Assembly (NCBI GenBank): GCA_015832175.1
Contig: WJXW01000017.1
Coordinates: 744,001-808,000, forward strand
DNA: 64,000 nucleotides
Reading direction: 5' to 3'
DNA from: Paraphaeosphaeria minitans
Taxonomy: Eukaryota; Ascomycota; Dothideomycetes; Pleosporales; Didymosphaeriaceae
A program made the translations under genes and the position numbers. Positions 10,453 to 22,600 of this stretch are shown piece after piece; the first letter of the stretch is position 1; every line of letters begins with the position of its first letter. The notes under the pieces were generated by a model. That model was not told the DNA's origin, did no database searches, and saw only the letters and a program-made list of their open reading frames with translations.

Positions 10453-13447
10453 ATGGAACAGACCGACGAGATGGATTTGGCGGGCGAAAGTCGCATGCAG
10501 CGAGCGGTACGTACCTCCCACTTGGTTACGTTCAGACTACGCTAATCTACAGCAGTGTGATGGCTGTCGCTTGCGAAAAATTCGCTGTGATAGAGCTGTG
10601 CCGTGCTCCAATTGCAAAAGCAGCAAGCTGAGTATGTCTGTTGTGGCCACTAAAATACCACGTAAGGATGCGAGCGGAGGCAATAATCGACTAACAAGCG
10701 CAGCGTGTACAACCACTCCGCCAACACAGAAGCCACAGCGGCAGCGGGTGCATATATCCGACGAATAGTATGCTATAATGTAAGGACCAAGTGGTGGGTT
10801 CTTTTATTGATTCGTACCAGCGAGAAAAAGATTGACCGCATCGAAGACCGCCTTGCTAGCATTGAGCACGTGCTCGAGGCACTCTCCAATAAACTGAGTA
10901 CCCTGGACATGACATCCGAGGTCGAGCATAGTGTTCAGTCGCGATCTGGTATTTCCGCAGCCCGCAGCCCGCATTCTAGTTCGGAAACGAATGTGGCCAC
11001 TCCTGCCTTTGAAGGTGAAACCACCATCAATCGACAATCGGAGTTCGCCCGTGAACTGCTGGAGCAAGCAGTGGGCAACACTCCGTCGATTGGACAAAAT
11101 GCAGAGATCAAAGCCGCCTTGACGTCTCTCCAGAACATGGTAACTCGACAGAGTGCCAATCCCAACACTATAACTGCATCTTTGACCTATCCATTCTCAA
11201 ACAAGGCGCTTCCTGAAGTAGACCACACCAAGTTAGAGCGCCCTCCATGGGACTTGGTAAACGAGGTGATCGATAAAGCCTCAGTATACCCCACCATGTC
11301 GTTCGCTGTGGTTTTCCCCTTTTTGAAAATGCCAAACATGAAGGACATTTTTCGCGATGCCTTCGAAAATACCGCAGAGTGCAGTGTTGGTCGCAGATTG
11401 CTCGTGTATGGGGTACTCACCAGCCTCTTCTACGAGTTTTCCTGCTACCCTGTCGTGGATAAAAGGTAGACACCACGAAACGGCGAGACAGTATTCACAG
11501 GGCTGAACGAGCACAGAGTCGATAGTTATCGAGGTCTTGCGCGCATCTGCGAGAGGCAGATGGAAGTTGCCATGAGCCAGTTGGACCTATACCTTCCAGC
11601 CACGTACGAGAACATCTTGGCACTGCTCCTAGGTTCGGCGCAAGCCATCGAGATGTGCAAACCATCACTTTGTTGGACCATGATATCCACGGCAGCACAC
11701 CTTTCGCAGAACCTCGGCTACCACAGATACCAGACGATGAAGGATGATTCTGAAGAGGAAAGAAACGCCAAAATACACGTTTTCTGGTTTATCTACGTTA
11801 TGGACAAGACGCTATCGCTCCGTCTGGGACGAGCGTCTATCGTCCAGGACTGGGATATGTCATTACCATATCCCAATATCGACTCGGATCATGCACGGTT
11901 TGGATCTCTCGTTCAACAAGGGCAGAAAGGAACCGAACTGCTCCTCTACTGGATCAAGATCGCCCAGATCCAGGGCAGAGTATATGAGAAGCTATTCAGC
12001 CCGGCGGGCTTCTTACGCCCCATGAGCGAACGCGCGCGTACTGCAACCGAACTTGCGGACGCGCTGAACAAGGCTTGGACCGAACGTGGAGAGGCAAGTG
12101 CTTTTGACTTTGCTTATCTAGATATAGAGCATGGGTTGGCGAGACAGTGCGTGGAAGCTTCCACAGGGCCGAAACCGGCTTCGGTGCGGAAGCGATACCG
12201 ATATGTCCTGCCGACTACGACTCACTTGAACATAAATGGTCCAGATATATTTCATTGTGAAGTCGAAGAGGTCGACGATGCAGGTGATGTACATCGCTGA
12301 CTGTTGCTTAGACCGTAAAACTTACGTTTCCAGGCTCCTTTAGCTATGTAAGTCCAAGATAAGAGACATGGAATTCCGTAACATCCTGCACTGTTCTCTT
12401 ATTAATTTATCGACAGATCGGAGACATCTTCTACCACGCAGGTACGTACAAGCATGGTGCGGACTTGTCTCGACTGCTGTCTCAGGGCCTGGACAGTTTT
12501 GGACTCTACAAGATTCTACCAAAGGCGACCAGCGAGGCACCTTTGTGATAGTCGCGATGAATGTTCAAGGTACCTTACTTCACCTGTAGGATGGTGCTGA
12601 CTTTGATTCCTCTTCTCAGATGTGGTTATGCACTATTCGACATGCGCTTTGATACAGCGCGCCATCAGCCCTGATAACGTATCCTTCAATAATGACTGCC
12701 TGGAGTCGGCTCGTGCAGCCCTCGTAGCTCATCAGAGATGCGCCTCACAATTCAACGTCAAGGGCAATGAAGATCTCTGGTCTGGTTACATCCACTGGTA
12801 AAGATTCATACATACTGACCGAAATTGATCCAACCACATTGACATTTTATAGGGCTATCCTTCAAGCACCCTTTACACCTTTCATTGTAATCTTCTGTCA
12901 CAGTGGTATGTTGAATCCCACCAATTTGAACTTGTGTCTGATATTCCAAGTCCTCCACTGTGATCCATCTGATCTCAACTCACTTTCCGATTTCGTCGTC
13001 AGTCTCGAGTCCTGCCGCACCATCTCTGAAGGCGCCGACAAGCTTTACAAGATGTGCCATCTGTTCTTGAAGGTTGCCAAGCTCTACGTCGAGGCGAAGA
13101 GGAACGAAGCTCTCCCCGTGGCAGCTTCAAGAACGCAGCCGGACCAAAATGGTTTCTTCCCCCAAGAAACAGGTATTAATCTGGATACCATGACACAGTT
13201 CGATCCCTACCTTAGCGCGCTGGGATTAATGCCGAATTCAGGTTTCCCAATGACAGGATTCCCAGCCATGAACCCGAGCTCGAATGTCGATACGTTTCCA
13301 CCAGGAAGTTTCGATGCCAGCATGGCACCAAGTGGATCCGGGATGGGACCAGGGAACCCGACCAATGTTCAAGATTGGTTTTCGGGCTCACGTTATTTAT
13401 TGAACTTGATGGAGGACGACATTCAGATGGCCGACATCAATTTATAA
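10453..13447 (+). CDS. Zn2Cys6 transcription factor with fungal_trans domain
   Basis: Eight exons (10453-10506, 10553-10631, 10704-10767, 10821-11465, 11517-12283, 12620-12797, 12853-12905, 12951-13447) close in phase and give 778 aa. The DNA-binding cluster is CDGCRLRKIRC ... CSNC ... TC, spacing C-x2-C-x6-C-x5-C-x2-C-x6-C; its last Cys is supplied by exon 3. A coiled-coil linker follows (KKIDRIEDRLASIEHVLEAL). The middle homology region spans exons 4-7: AHLSQNLGYHRY, then FWFIYVMDKTLSLRLGRAS, then MHYSTCALIQRAI. The C-terminus is Gly/Pro/Met-rich and may be an activation region. The fifth intron (12284-12619, 336 nt) is far longer than the others; it closes in phase but its boundaries are the least certain part. 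The target is unknown; the divergent ABC exporter is the obvious candidate. Confidence 0.8.
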
Positions 13448-13857
13448 ATGGCGCTCTGTACGATATGGGAATGACGAAATCAGGTGGGAACCATAGAGCT
13501 GGACGGCTCTGCTGGACGGATGCTATAAGGCATCCAAAAACTGTACTTCTTCAAATTCATAGATAAAACCTCCCAAGAACAAGAAGGTTGGCTCAGTCTG
13601 CGTATGAAGCCGTCCGCAACTTCGCCGACACGTGACAGACTCTCGCTTAAATCCCGTGGCCAATCCTTACGGTGATGCCGAGTTCCCGCCGGATAGCTCG
13701 ACGTCACAGCCCCATCGCGACAAGAAGCCTCGTTCTGGCAGCCATCAGACACTCAATGCGATGGTTTTTCTGATGGTCCAAAAACCCCACTCTAATATTC
13801 ATCCTGCGGTGACTTGAGGTTGTCTCCAGCCACAAAGACCTAGATCCAACCACCACC
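13448..13857. other. Intergenic spacer
   Basis: 3' flank of the regulator gene and promoter of the RING-YEATS gene. No recognisable element. Confidence 0.5.
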
Positions 13858-14802
13858 ATGGCCGAGGCCGCGCCCCAGCCAGAAACCGTGGCAGAAGATG
13901 ACCTCTGCCCTGTACGTGCCCGCATGCGTACCTCCCCAGGGTAATGCTGATATACATCGCAGATCTGCCACCTCGTCCTTTGCTCCCCCGTGCGAACAAC
14001 ATGCGCCCACGTCCTGTGCCGCGCCTGCATGGCACAGTGGGCCTCAGCCTCGCAGACAGTGCCCATGCACCCGTCCTCCCTTGACATGGACATGCGCGAC
14101 TTCGACCCCGACTACGACCCCACGCACGACCTCGAAGCGCGCTGCCCCATGTGCCGCACGTTGACCACCGCGCAGGCAGACGCCCCGCTGGCCCGCGCGC
14201 TCGAAGCGAAGTACCCGCAGGCCTACGCCGAGCGGCGATCCGAAGAGGACGCTGCTAGAATCCCCGTCAGCGGCGAGGGCGTGGAAAATGTCGCCATCTT
14301 GATAGGCAACAGACACGCACTTGTTGGCGGCGGGGACGAGCCCGGCAATAAGCACGACTGGACCTTCTTCGTGCGGCTGAGCAGGCCAGACCTCGTTTCG
14401 CACGTAAAAGTCAACTTGCACCCCACCTTCCGCCCGCCGTCACTGATCCTGCGCGATCTGCCGTTTGAAGTGAGGAGGCTGGGGTGGGGCTACTTCAGCA
14501 TCCGGGCGACGGTGGTGCTGAAGGAGGGGTGGGAGTGGATCGGCGGAAGCGAGGTGAGGGGGGAGCTGAGCGATAGGAAAGGCGCGCTGGAGCTGGGGTG
14601 GACGTTGGATTTTGGGGGTGATGGGAAACAGGGGCGGATAAGGGCAGGGGTGAGAAAGATCGGCGGGTATGCGGATGAGGCGGTGGATAGTGGCGGCGAG
14701 AGTCCGGTACGGGAACCTAGTCCCGTGGTGGAGGGGAGCCCGGTGAGAGAGGTGAGTCCGGTGCGGTGGCCGCATATGGATGATGAACAACTGTTTAGGT
14801 GA
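13858..14802 (+). CDS. RING finger protein with YEATS-like domain
   Basis: Two exons, 13858-13911 and 13963-14802, encode 297 aa. The intron splits the RING between LCP and ICHLVLCSP. The RING is C3HC4 type: C-P-I-C, then CAHVLCRAC, with a long acidic insert (DMDMRDFDPDYDPTHD) before CPMC. Such RINGs usually bind E2 enzymes for ubiquitin transfer. The C-terminal half has the pattern of a YEATS beta-sandwich: HDWTFFVRLSRPD, VKVNLHPTFRPPS, LPFEVRRLGWGYFSI and LELGWTLDF. This matches the YEATS series of HxWxxxVR, a LHPSF-like strand and PFEVxxxGWG. YEATS domains read acylated lysines. A Ser/Pro-rich tail has repeated SPVRE motifs. A combined E3 ligase and acyl-lysine reader is inference; the YEATS call rests on motif recognition and needs a profile search. 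Confidence 0.72.
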
Positions 14803-14951
14803 TGTCGTTGGGCTGCATATAATGACCGTAATGATCACGAATGGGATTGCCGTGAGTGGTACATTATCTACTCCACAACGCGACTTGACCTTTCTGCGCC
14901 TGGTGCATCGAGCTACATGGACTATACAAGACCAAATATCTTGCACGCAAA

Positions 14952-16643
14952 CTAATCCCAATGCATCTTCTCCAACGGCGCCGACACCTGCCGCTCTAAT
15001 ATCCTCCTGAGAGGCGTGTTGCTTCTCCTGACAGGCGCATTCCTCGTGTTCTCCATCTGCGAATCCCCATCAATGCCGTTAGCCCACTCCTCTGTGCGTT
15101 TCTGCCGATGCTCCGAAACCGTCGACTGCGCAAACTCCTGTGCATCTTGCTCCGAGATAACAGAGTCAACCGGGCTTACAATACCCTTCTTCTCCAGCGG
15201 CACTCGTGGAGAACGAATTGCATTGATTTCTCTACTCGTCTGGCGCGCCAGTATGCGCCGGAGCGGCGTATTGTTGAAGCGCGCTTTGATCTGGGCGATG
15301 CCCTCTTTTTCGGAGGCATATTGAAGAGAGATGACAGTATCTGCAGGGCTGGGAGTCTCATCTTGCAGGTCTGGTGCGGATGATACTCGAATAGGAGTGA
15401 CCTCTTTACTTAGCTGGCGGGCAAGTATGCGGCGGAGAGGCGTGTTGTTGTAACGTGCTTTGAGCTGTGCTAATCTTTCCCGCTCGGACTGATCTTCGGC
15501 TGCAAGACGAGAGGCACGAGATAGGCGGGACTCGCTTGTGGGATCGAAGTAGCTTGGAGTTGTTAGATCTATCTAGTGTGATGCTGTGGGAGGTGAAGTA
15601 TATACGCTTTTCATGGAGGAAAGTGTGTTTTGTCGAATTTTGCTCGGCCGCGGCGGCATTCGAGACGTGTCTGTACGCAACGCAGCGATTGTCCCACAAC
15701 GCAATATCTCCTGGTTTCCACTTCCACTGAGCGATGTGTTCTGCTGACGAGTGGATCTGTAACTCGAGGAGCTCGAGCAACTTATCTGTTCTCACTTTAG
15801 TCCTCGCGCAAGCCATTTTCTTCTAAAGAACGTTTACAAACCTGACTCCTTCTTATTCAGCTCTGAAAATCTGTGAACGTTCTCTGTTGTAATGTTCAAC
15901 GTCTTCAAGCCCGGAAGAGGATGCGATCGCACAGCCGGATGTTCAGCACTGCGCTGTCCAGAGGAATGTACGGCGGTCAATCCGTCTAGGAAGCATTGTA
16001 AAGGCTTGCTCAAAGAGTCATATACGCCGTACTGCGATACAAATGCTGTTGTGCCCAAGTCTTCTCTTTCGCCTTCGATTTGAAGCAAAGAGATGCTGGG
16101 TGGTGAAGACTCGTAGCTAGCATCCGTATGCCATTCATCCTGCGCTTGAAGGGATGATGTCCCTTGGTTCAGAATTTTCCGTCCTGGGTCATCTTTTGGG
16201 TCGGTGTCATGGCTCGCTGGATCAAACAGTGTGACTATGCGGTTCAAGGCTAACTTGTCCAAGTCATCCAGATTCTCGAAGAAGAGGACTCCACGGGCAG
16301 CGACCAAGGATACTAAATTATCCAGTTCTTCTTGAGAAAGTGTCGACAGCTGTGTATCAGGCAGAACAGTTCCCACATATTCGCTCAAATTGGTGCGGGA
16401 AACAGCGTCTGAGGAGGCACCTTCGTCCCTGTGGTGCACTAACGTCGTGGACGACGACGTGCTTTCCGTGATGTATCGCTCAGCCATACCTTCCTTCTCT
16501 TCGATGTGCTCAAACTCTGTCGCAATATCAAGTGAGACAACAGCAGTAAGCGATGTCGGGTTCCTTGTTATTAATTCTTTCAGAGGCGCTGATCGCTGCC
16601 GCCTAAACGTTCTCTTGTAAGTGCTCCACGTATTCGACAGCAT
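14952..16643 (-). CDS. TauD/TfdA-like Fe(II)/2-oxoglutarate dioxygenase with repeat-bearing C-terminal extension
   Basis: Three exons on the minus strand (16643-15842, 15785-15606, 15568-14952) close in phase and give 532 aa. The first intron joins NKKES to DKLLELLELQ, as expected for the family. The metal motif HTD lies in DEWHTDASYE near residue 172, and WKPGDIALWDNRCVAYRH is the C-terminal core. Fungal TauD proteins usually have His in the NRxxxH position of that core; here it is Tyr, followed two residues later by a His. The Arg-containing strand after it is also not recognisable. The tail carries three copies of NTPLRRILxRQxS at about residues 368, 426 and 511, separated by charged low-complexity sequence. 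The second intron is only 37 nt, so the join is less certain, although TPSYFDPTSESR after it fits a TauD C-terminus. Activity is doubtful; the start is the first in-frame ATG. Confidence 0.62.
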
Positions 16644-16936
16644 AACACGCGCGCATAGCTGTGATACCAATGGATTATGGCAGTCGCAGGCAGTATAAAG
16701 AATATATGTAGGGGCTCGATACGCCGCCGAGGTGTTCTGAAAGGGGTGCTGGGTTGTTGGATGCGGCCTACTTCAGGGCTTACTAGGTATTGGTCGAGAT
16801 GGCGATGGAGATCGGCGCAATTCGCTCGGCTTATAGCATCACTGCTAAGCCTTTGGCTGCTGCTCGTTGCAAACTTCCTACATGCCGATATCTCGATATC
16901 GAGAAGTTCTGTTCCAGTCTGCAGCTCCATGACCGA

Positions 16937-17200
16937 TCATCGAGAGTGGTATACTGTGCTGGCGGGTTTCACCTGTGAACATCCTCCCGGAACTGCGTGA
17001 TGTGCAACAACTCGATTTTCCCAGAATGCAACACTACCAGGCACCCATTTCCAGCGTACTGTCGGATCGTCTGCTGTCTGCTTTAAGTTCAGGCTTGACT
17101 TTAATGCTTCCGCATAGAATGCACGATCTTTCGGAAGTAGAGACTCTTTCACTAGAGGGTATGGCGCTTTGTACGTCGGTACTTCTTTAGTGAGTCCAGT
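16937..17200 (-). pseudogene. Fragment of a second TauD-like dioxygenase
   Basis: On the minus strand this stretch reads KEVPTYKAPYPLVKES, then DRAFYAEALKSSLN, then VRWKWVPGSVAFWENRVVAHHA. The last segment is the C-terminal core of a TauD-family protein, and unlike the neighbouring gene it keeps the His in NRxxxH. The metal-binding HxD half is not found upstream (17200-17760 is AT-rich and non-coding), and the frame stops soon after the core. It lies in the same orientation, just 5' of the longer TauD-like gene, so it may be the remains of a tandem duplicate. Confidence 0.5.
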
Positions 17201-18406
17201 GCAAGTGAGCGTTATTGTAGCGCTGTCTTTTAAAATTACTCAGAACGTCAGGTAGCCTAATAGAGCTCTCTGGTGTGATATGTATTTCTAAGTGTACACT
17301 CATATGCTAATAGAGCTGTGTAAATTTTCCTCATCAGTTACTACTCATTACGATAAGTTCAGCATCAGCGATTGCCCCTGAAATTTCCTTCGCATATTGG
17401 TTTCTTGGGACAACTACATCATGCCATAGCTAGTTGTTAGTCTTCGCCCTCAAGCGTACTTAATCACCTGTGGTCCCAAATCTAGAAGCATGTTAGAGAC
17501 TCTTTTAAAAGGAAGAACTTGGCATGATTAACTATCGTAATCATCGCCAATTATTTCATAGTTGGGATGGTCAGCCCTCTATACTCAACTTTCTTGACAT
17601 ACTACGCCGCCCGTCGGGGGAGCAGATATATATGGTACACTTTCGAATTCTACAACTTGGAGGAACTACGCTATCAATCAGCTTACTGGAATGGACTAGT
17701 AGAATATTGTTGGCGTGTTGGTTGAGCTGAAGTTTTTGGGAGGCGAGGCGGCTCGCTACTTATCATGGTGCTGCGATTCGGTCATGTCAATCTGAAATTC
17801 TTGCGCGAGACTGAGATAGAGCTGATCATGGTAGAACCAAATTCGCACTGCGACTCAGAATATTGGCGTAAGCCCAGCCATCACTGCGATATTATACTAA
17901 TCCATGGCACGATGTACGATAATACCTCTGAGATCTTGCCGAGTGCTCCCCGCGCTGCTGGTACGGTCTTTGTATCGTCTTGGACCGCGTTTGTGGTATC
18001 GGAGGTGTTTGAATCGGGATTTATGCACATATCTAGAAGATAGCACCGCTCTTCGTCTGCGCTGGTCTTTTTGGGCTGTCACTCGAAAGCAGAACCTACG
18101 GGAGCAGCGGGCGCTCCCGCCATGCAGGACTGCGCCAGCATCATGCAAGTCACACCGTTGGTCGAGACTAATTGGTACAAGCGTACTGTGGAGAACTTGG
18201 AACGTGGAGGAACAGAATCTGGGGAATAATGTTTTGTCGTGGGCGGTGCGCGAACGCACGGCTGAAGTGCACGCTGTCTGGCGGCCTGTGCGATGGTATC
18301 GAACATTTGACCGCGATCATAACTTGAAACGGTCCTTCAAGAACAGGGAGAGCTCTTTGCATTGGAGGCACTCGTTCATGTTGTTATGGAAGTGGAGCTT
18401 GCGACA
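17201..18406. other. Gene-poor, AT-richer stretch
   Basis: Many short frames on both strands, none with recognisable domains or consistent splice structure. No RNA gene or repeat is seen. Confidence 0.4.
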
Positions 18407-18853
18407 TTAGACCTCTTTTTTTTTAATTCGCGGAAGCTGGGCCATCAAAAGCTTATCAGAGAACCAGAAGAGCGAGATGGCGCTCTCAGCTCTGCATGCG
18501 ACTGAAATGACGCTAGCCAAAAGAAGAAAGGTGGCTATCCTTGCATAGTTTTTCTGTTTCACCGCGTCGAGAATTGATTCATACGGGCTAAATGAAAGAC
18601 CGCCAGGCCGAGGAGTGCTCTCAAAGAGCCAATCGGGGTTACCCTTGCCCTGTGAAATTCGGCAGCGGTTCTTCACTAGAGAAATCCAGAATAAGTCGGC
18701 CCCGAGTGGCAAAAGTGACCACAATAGCAAGTCGGTCTGGAAGATGTTCGGCAGAATCGGGAGGTACTTTGAAGAGAGGCCTGGAGCCTCCGTATGCGAC
18801 CGTAGCGCCGTTTCTACCAAGGGTTCGGCAAGGCTGGAAGTCCATGTCGGCAC
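18407..18853 (-). pseudogene. Possible membrane-protein fragment
   Basis: The 148-codon minus-strand frame contains SPYESILDAVKQKNYARIA followed by a hydrophobic segment TFLLLASVISVA. This arrangement is vaguely reminiscent of large fungal multi-spanning membrane proteins (DUF3433 type). An overlapping frame at 18845-18639 also looks protein-like. No start, domain end or intron structure can be supported, so this is at best the remains of a gene. Confidence 0.25.
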
Positions 18854-19610
18854 TGCGTTATCCTCAAACAGGCAGCTGCGTGGAGGCTTTGTTGGCTGCT
18901 GGATGCGACTGTGTACTGCGTCCGTAAGTTGTCACAGCGTGGGGACGCTGTATATGCCAGCGACTGATTCAAATGGTCAACGTGGCAGTGTCTGCCGCGT
19001 TTAGGCGAGTGATGTAGGTAGGTAGCATGTGCATAATTCAGCGATTCCGAGACGTGGCGGGGGAGCGATGAGAGAAGGCGGTCAGCGCAGATTTGAGGGG
19101 AGGGGAGCGGAGGGGCCACGGATGGACATCTAATACCCCGCCAACAGTTGCTACAACGCACTTCGCAAGGCCCCTCGCGAACAGTACCTAGATAAACAGA
19201 ACAGTACAAGGGGTTAGGAATAGAACTGGAGACGCTTGATGTATTGGCCGCAATAACATTGGGGCGAAGGCGAAAACTCGGTGAGCCCAACGCCGTCTGC
19301 GCCCGCAGTCGTGTCGAGGGGTCCTTTCGTAAAGCTGGTCCGTGCACATGCCACAAAAATTCTTATCGCGCCTGCCATTTATATATCGCACTTGCCCCTC
19401 AACGACTCCCCCAAACTCTCTCCCTCTTTGCTTGTGGGCTTCTTTCATTTCTGTTCCTGTCTTTGCATCGCCTGCATAGACGCTGCCAGTGCAGCCTTGA
19501 TACCCAAAGAGCAGACCGCGCGCTTTAGTTAGCGTCGACTGCCCACAAAGGCGCTTTTTGCCCCGCCAAATTTTCTCCCTTCGACATCCACCTACACCAC
19601 AAAATCAAAA
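18854..19610. promoter_or_regulatory. Upstream region of the EF3 gene
   Basis: 757 bp. The last ~150 bases before the ATG are pyrimidine-rich (ctccctctttgcttg, tctccctt), as is common in promoters of highly expressed fungal translation genes. The ATG at 19611 has the strong context aaaATGgct. No discrete site was assigned. Confidence 0.45.
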
Positions 19611-22600
19611 ATGGCTCCCGCTGCCACCGACGCCGCACAGCACACGGCAAAAAACGTAAAGGCCGAGAACTCCAAGTCGGTCAAGGTGCTTGAGGAGCTT
19701 CTCAGCAAGTTAAACGTCTCCAAGGCCCAGGATGAAATCAACGCCACCGCCAACTCCCTTGCCACCTTCATCAACGGTGATATCGAGGAGGGCGATGCGC
19801 CCGTAAAGTACGTTCATTCGGCAATGTCCGCGGAGACCAGTACGCTGACAATATCCCAGGGCCGTTGAGCTGCTCCGTAAGCAGTTGGGCAACCGCAAGG
19901 ATGCCATCGTCCGCGAGCGCGCGCTCGATGCCATCCGCGCCATCGCTCAGCACTCGACCATCTCGCCCGCCGTTGAGCCCTACCTCATCGCTCTTCTGCC
20001 CGATACCCTCAATGCTGTTGCCGACAAGATGAGCGCCGTCAAGGTCGCTGCCCAGACTGCCTCCGAGGCCATTGTTACCGCGGCGAACCCCAACGCCGTC
20101 AAGGCCATCATCCCCCACATTATTCACTCGCTCGAGGCGACCCTCAAGTGGCCCGAAAAGATCTGCGATCTTCAGTGCATTGAGATCCTTACCAAGAGCG
20201 CCCCCGCACAGCTCGCCTTCCGCGTTCCCGACCTGCTCCCCGTCATCTCCGGTGCCATGTGGGATACCAAGGCCGAGGTCAAGAAGGCTGCCTACGCCAC
20301 CATGGAGACTCTCTGCGGTCTGATCTCCAACAGGGATATTGAGCGCTTCATCCCCGAGCTCATCAAGTGTATCGCCAAGCCCGAGAACGTTCCCGAGACC
20401 GTTCACTTGCTCGGTGCCACCACCTTCGTCACTGATGTCCACGAGCCCACCCTCGCCATCATGGTGCCTCTGCTCGAGCGTGGTCTCGTCGAGCGCGAGA
20501 CTGCCATCAAGCGTAAGGCGGCTGTCATTGTCGACAACATGTGCAAGCTTGTCGAGGACCCCCAGATCGTCGCTGCTTTCTTGCCCAAGCTCATGCCCGC
20601 GCTTGAGAAGAACTACGACAACCTTGCCGACCCTGAGGCTCGTGAGAAGACCAAGCAGGCCCTGGACACCCTTATCCGTGTCGGTCACGTTGAGAACGGC
20701 AAAATCCCCGAGATCTCCAAGGACGGTGACATCTCCACCGTTTCTGGCCACCTCAAGGACGTCATCCCCGGCAGCGTCAGCCTCGACAAGTTCGGACCCA
20801 TCATCGACTACATCGGTGCCATCGGTGGCCAGCTGATCGACGAGAAGGATTACGAACCCTTCAACTGGCAGTCCAACCTCGGTCCTTTCCTTGCCATCAT
20901 TGTTGGCGACGAGCAGGCCAAGGATCTCGTTGATGCACTCCGCAAGCGTGCCATCCCTGGCGCTGCTGCCGCGGACGCCGTTGAGCCCGATGAGGAGGAG
21001 GGTGAGGATCTCTGCAACTGCACATTCAACTTGGCCTACGGTGCAAAGATCTTGCTCAACCAGACTCATCTCCGTCTAAAGCGTGGTCAGCGTTACGGTC
21101 TTCTCGGCCCCAACGGTTCTGGAAAGACCACTCTCATGCGCGCCATCAACAACGAGCAGGTCGAGGGTTTCCCCAAGCAGAACGAGGTCAAGACCGTGTA
21201 CGTTGAGCACGATCTCGACTCTGACGACACTGAGCAGACCGTCATCGAGTGGACCATGAAGAAGCTGGGCGCTGTTGGCATCACGACCTCCCAGGACGAG
21301 GTTGAAAACACTCTCGTCGAGTTCGGTTTCGTCAAGGAGCAGCTCGAGAACCCCATCACCTCGCTTTCTGGTGGCTGGAAGATGAAGCTCGCTCTTGCTC
21401 GTGCTGTGTTTGAGAAGCCCGATATCCTGCTTCTCGACGAGCCGACAAACCACATGGACGTCAAGAACGTCAAGTGGCTGGAGGACTACCTCACCACCTC
21501 TCCTTGCACATCCATTGTCATCTCCCACGACAGCGGTTTCTTGAACCACGTCATCCAGCACGTTATCCACTACGAGCGCTTCAAGCTCAAGCGTTACCGT
21601 GGTAATCTTGACGCTTTCGTCAAGCGTGTGCCGTCTGCTCGTTCCTACCACGAGCTCGGCGCCTCCGACATGGAGTTCAAGTTCCCTGAGCCCGGTTTCC
21701 TTGAGGGTGTCAAGACCAAGGCCAAGGCCATCGTCCGTGTCAACAACATGACCTTCCAATACCCCGGCACTTCCAAGCCCCAGATCTCTGAGATCTCCTT
21801 CCAGTGCTCTCTTGGCTCCCGTATCGCTGTCATCGGTCCCAACGGTGCCGGAAAGTCCACCCTAGTCAACGTCCTGACTGGTGAGCTCATCCCCACTTCC
21901 GGTGACGTCTACCAGCACGAGAATATCCGTATTGCGTACATCAAGCAGCATGCTTTCGCGCATATCGACCACCACTTGGACAAGACTCCATCGGAGTACA
22001 TTCAGTGGCGTTTCCAGACTGGTGAAGATCGTGAGACCATGGACCGTGCCAACAAGATCGTCACCGAGGAGGATGAGAAGGCCATGGACAAGATCTACCG
22101 CATTGAGGGCACTCAGCGCCGTGTCATTGGTATCCACTCCCGCAGGAAGTTCAAGAACTCGTACGAGTACGAGTGTTCGTTCGCCCTTGGTGATAACGTT
22201 GGCATGAAGAACGAGAAGTGGACTCCCATGATGACTGCTGACAACGCCTGGATTCCCCGTACCGAGATCATGGCCTCGCACGCCAAGATGGTCGCCGATG
22301 TTGATCAGAAAGAGGCTCTTGCCAGCGGTCAGTTCCGTCCGCTCGTCCGTAAGGAGATTGAGCAGCATTGCGCCAACTTCGGTATTGACGCTGAGTTGGT
22401 TTCTCACTCGCGCATGCGTGGTCTGTCTGGAGGTCAGCGTGTCAAGGTCGTTCTTGCCGCCTGCTCATGGCAGCGTCCTCACTTGATCGTCCTTGACGAG
22501 CCTACCAACTACCTTGATCGTGACTCGCTCGGTGCCCTCTCCAAGGCCATCAAGTCCTTCGAGGGTGGTGTTATCATCATTACTCACTCTGCTGAGTTCA

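Noticed and set aside
15834..15850. Apparent frameshift in the TauD-like gene after NKKESG.
   Set aside because: A 56-nt GT-AG intron (15841-15786) restores the frame and yields the expected KESDKLLELLE join, so it is not a lesion.
17904..18410. 168-codon plus-strand frame.
   Set aside because: Arg/Trp/Cys-rich translation with no domain and an overlapping open frame on the other strand; likely chance.
19771..21069. 432-codon minus-strand frame opposite the EF3 gene.
   Set aside because: It is a mirror of the strongly C-biased EF3 coding sequence; the Leu/Gly/Asp/Val-rich translation is typical of antisense shadows.
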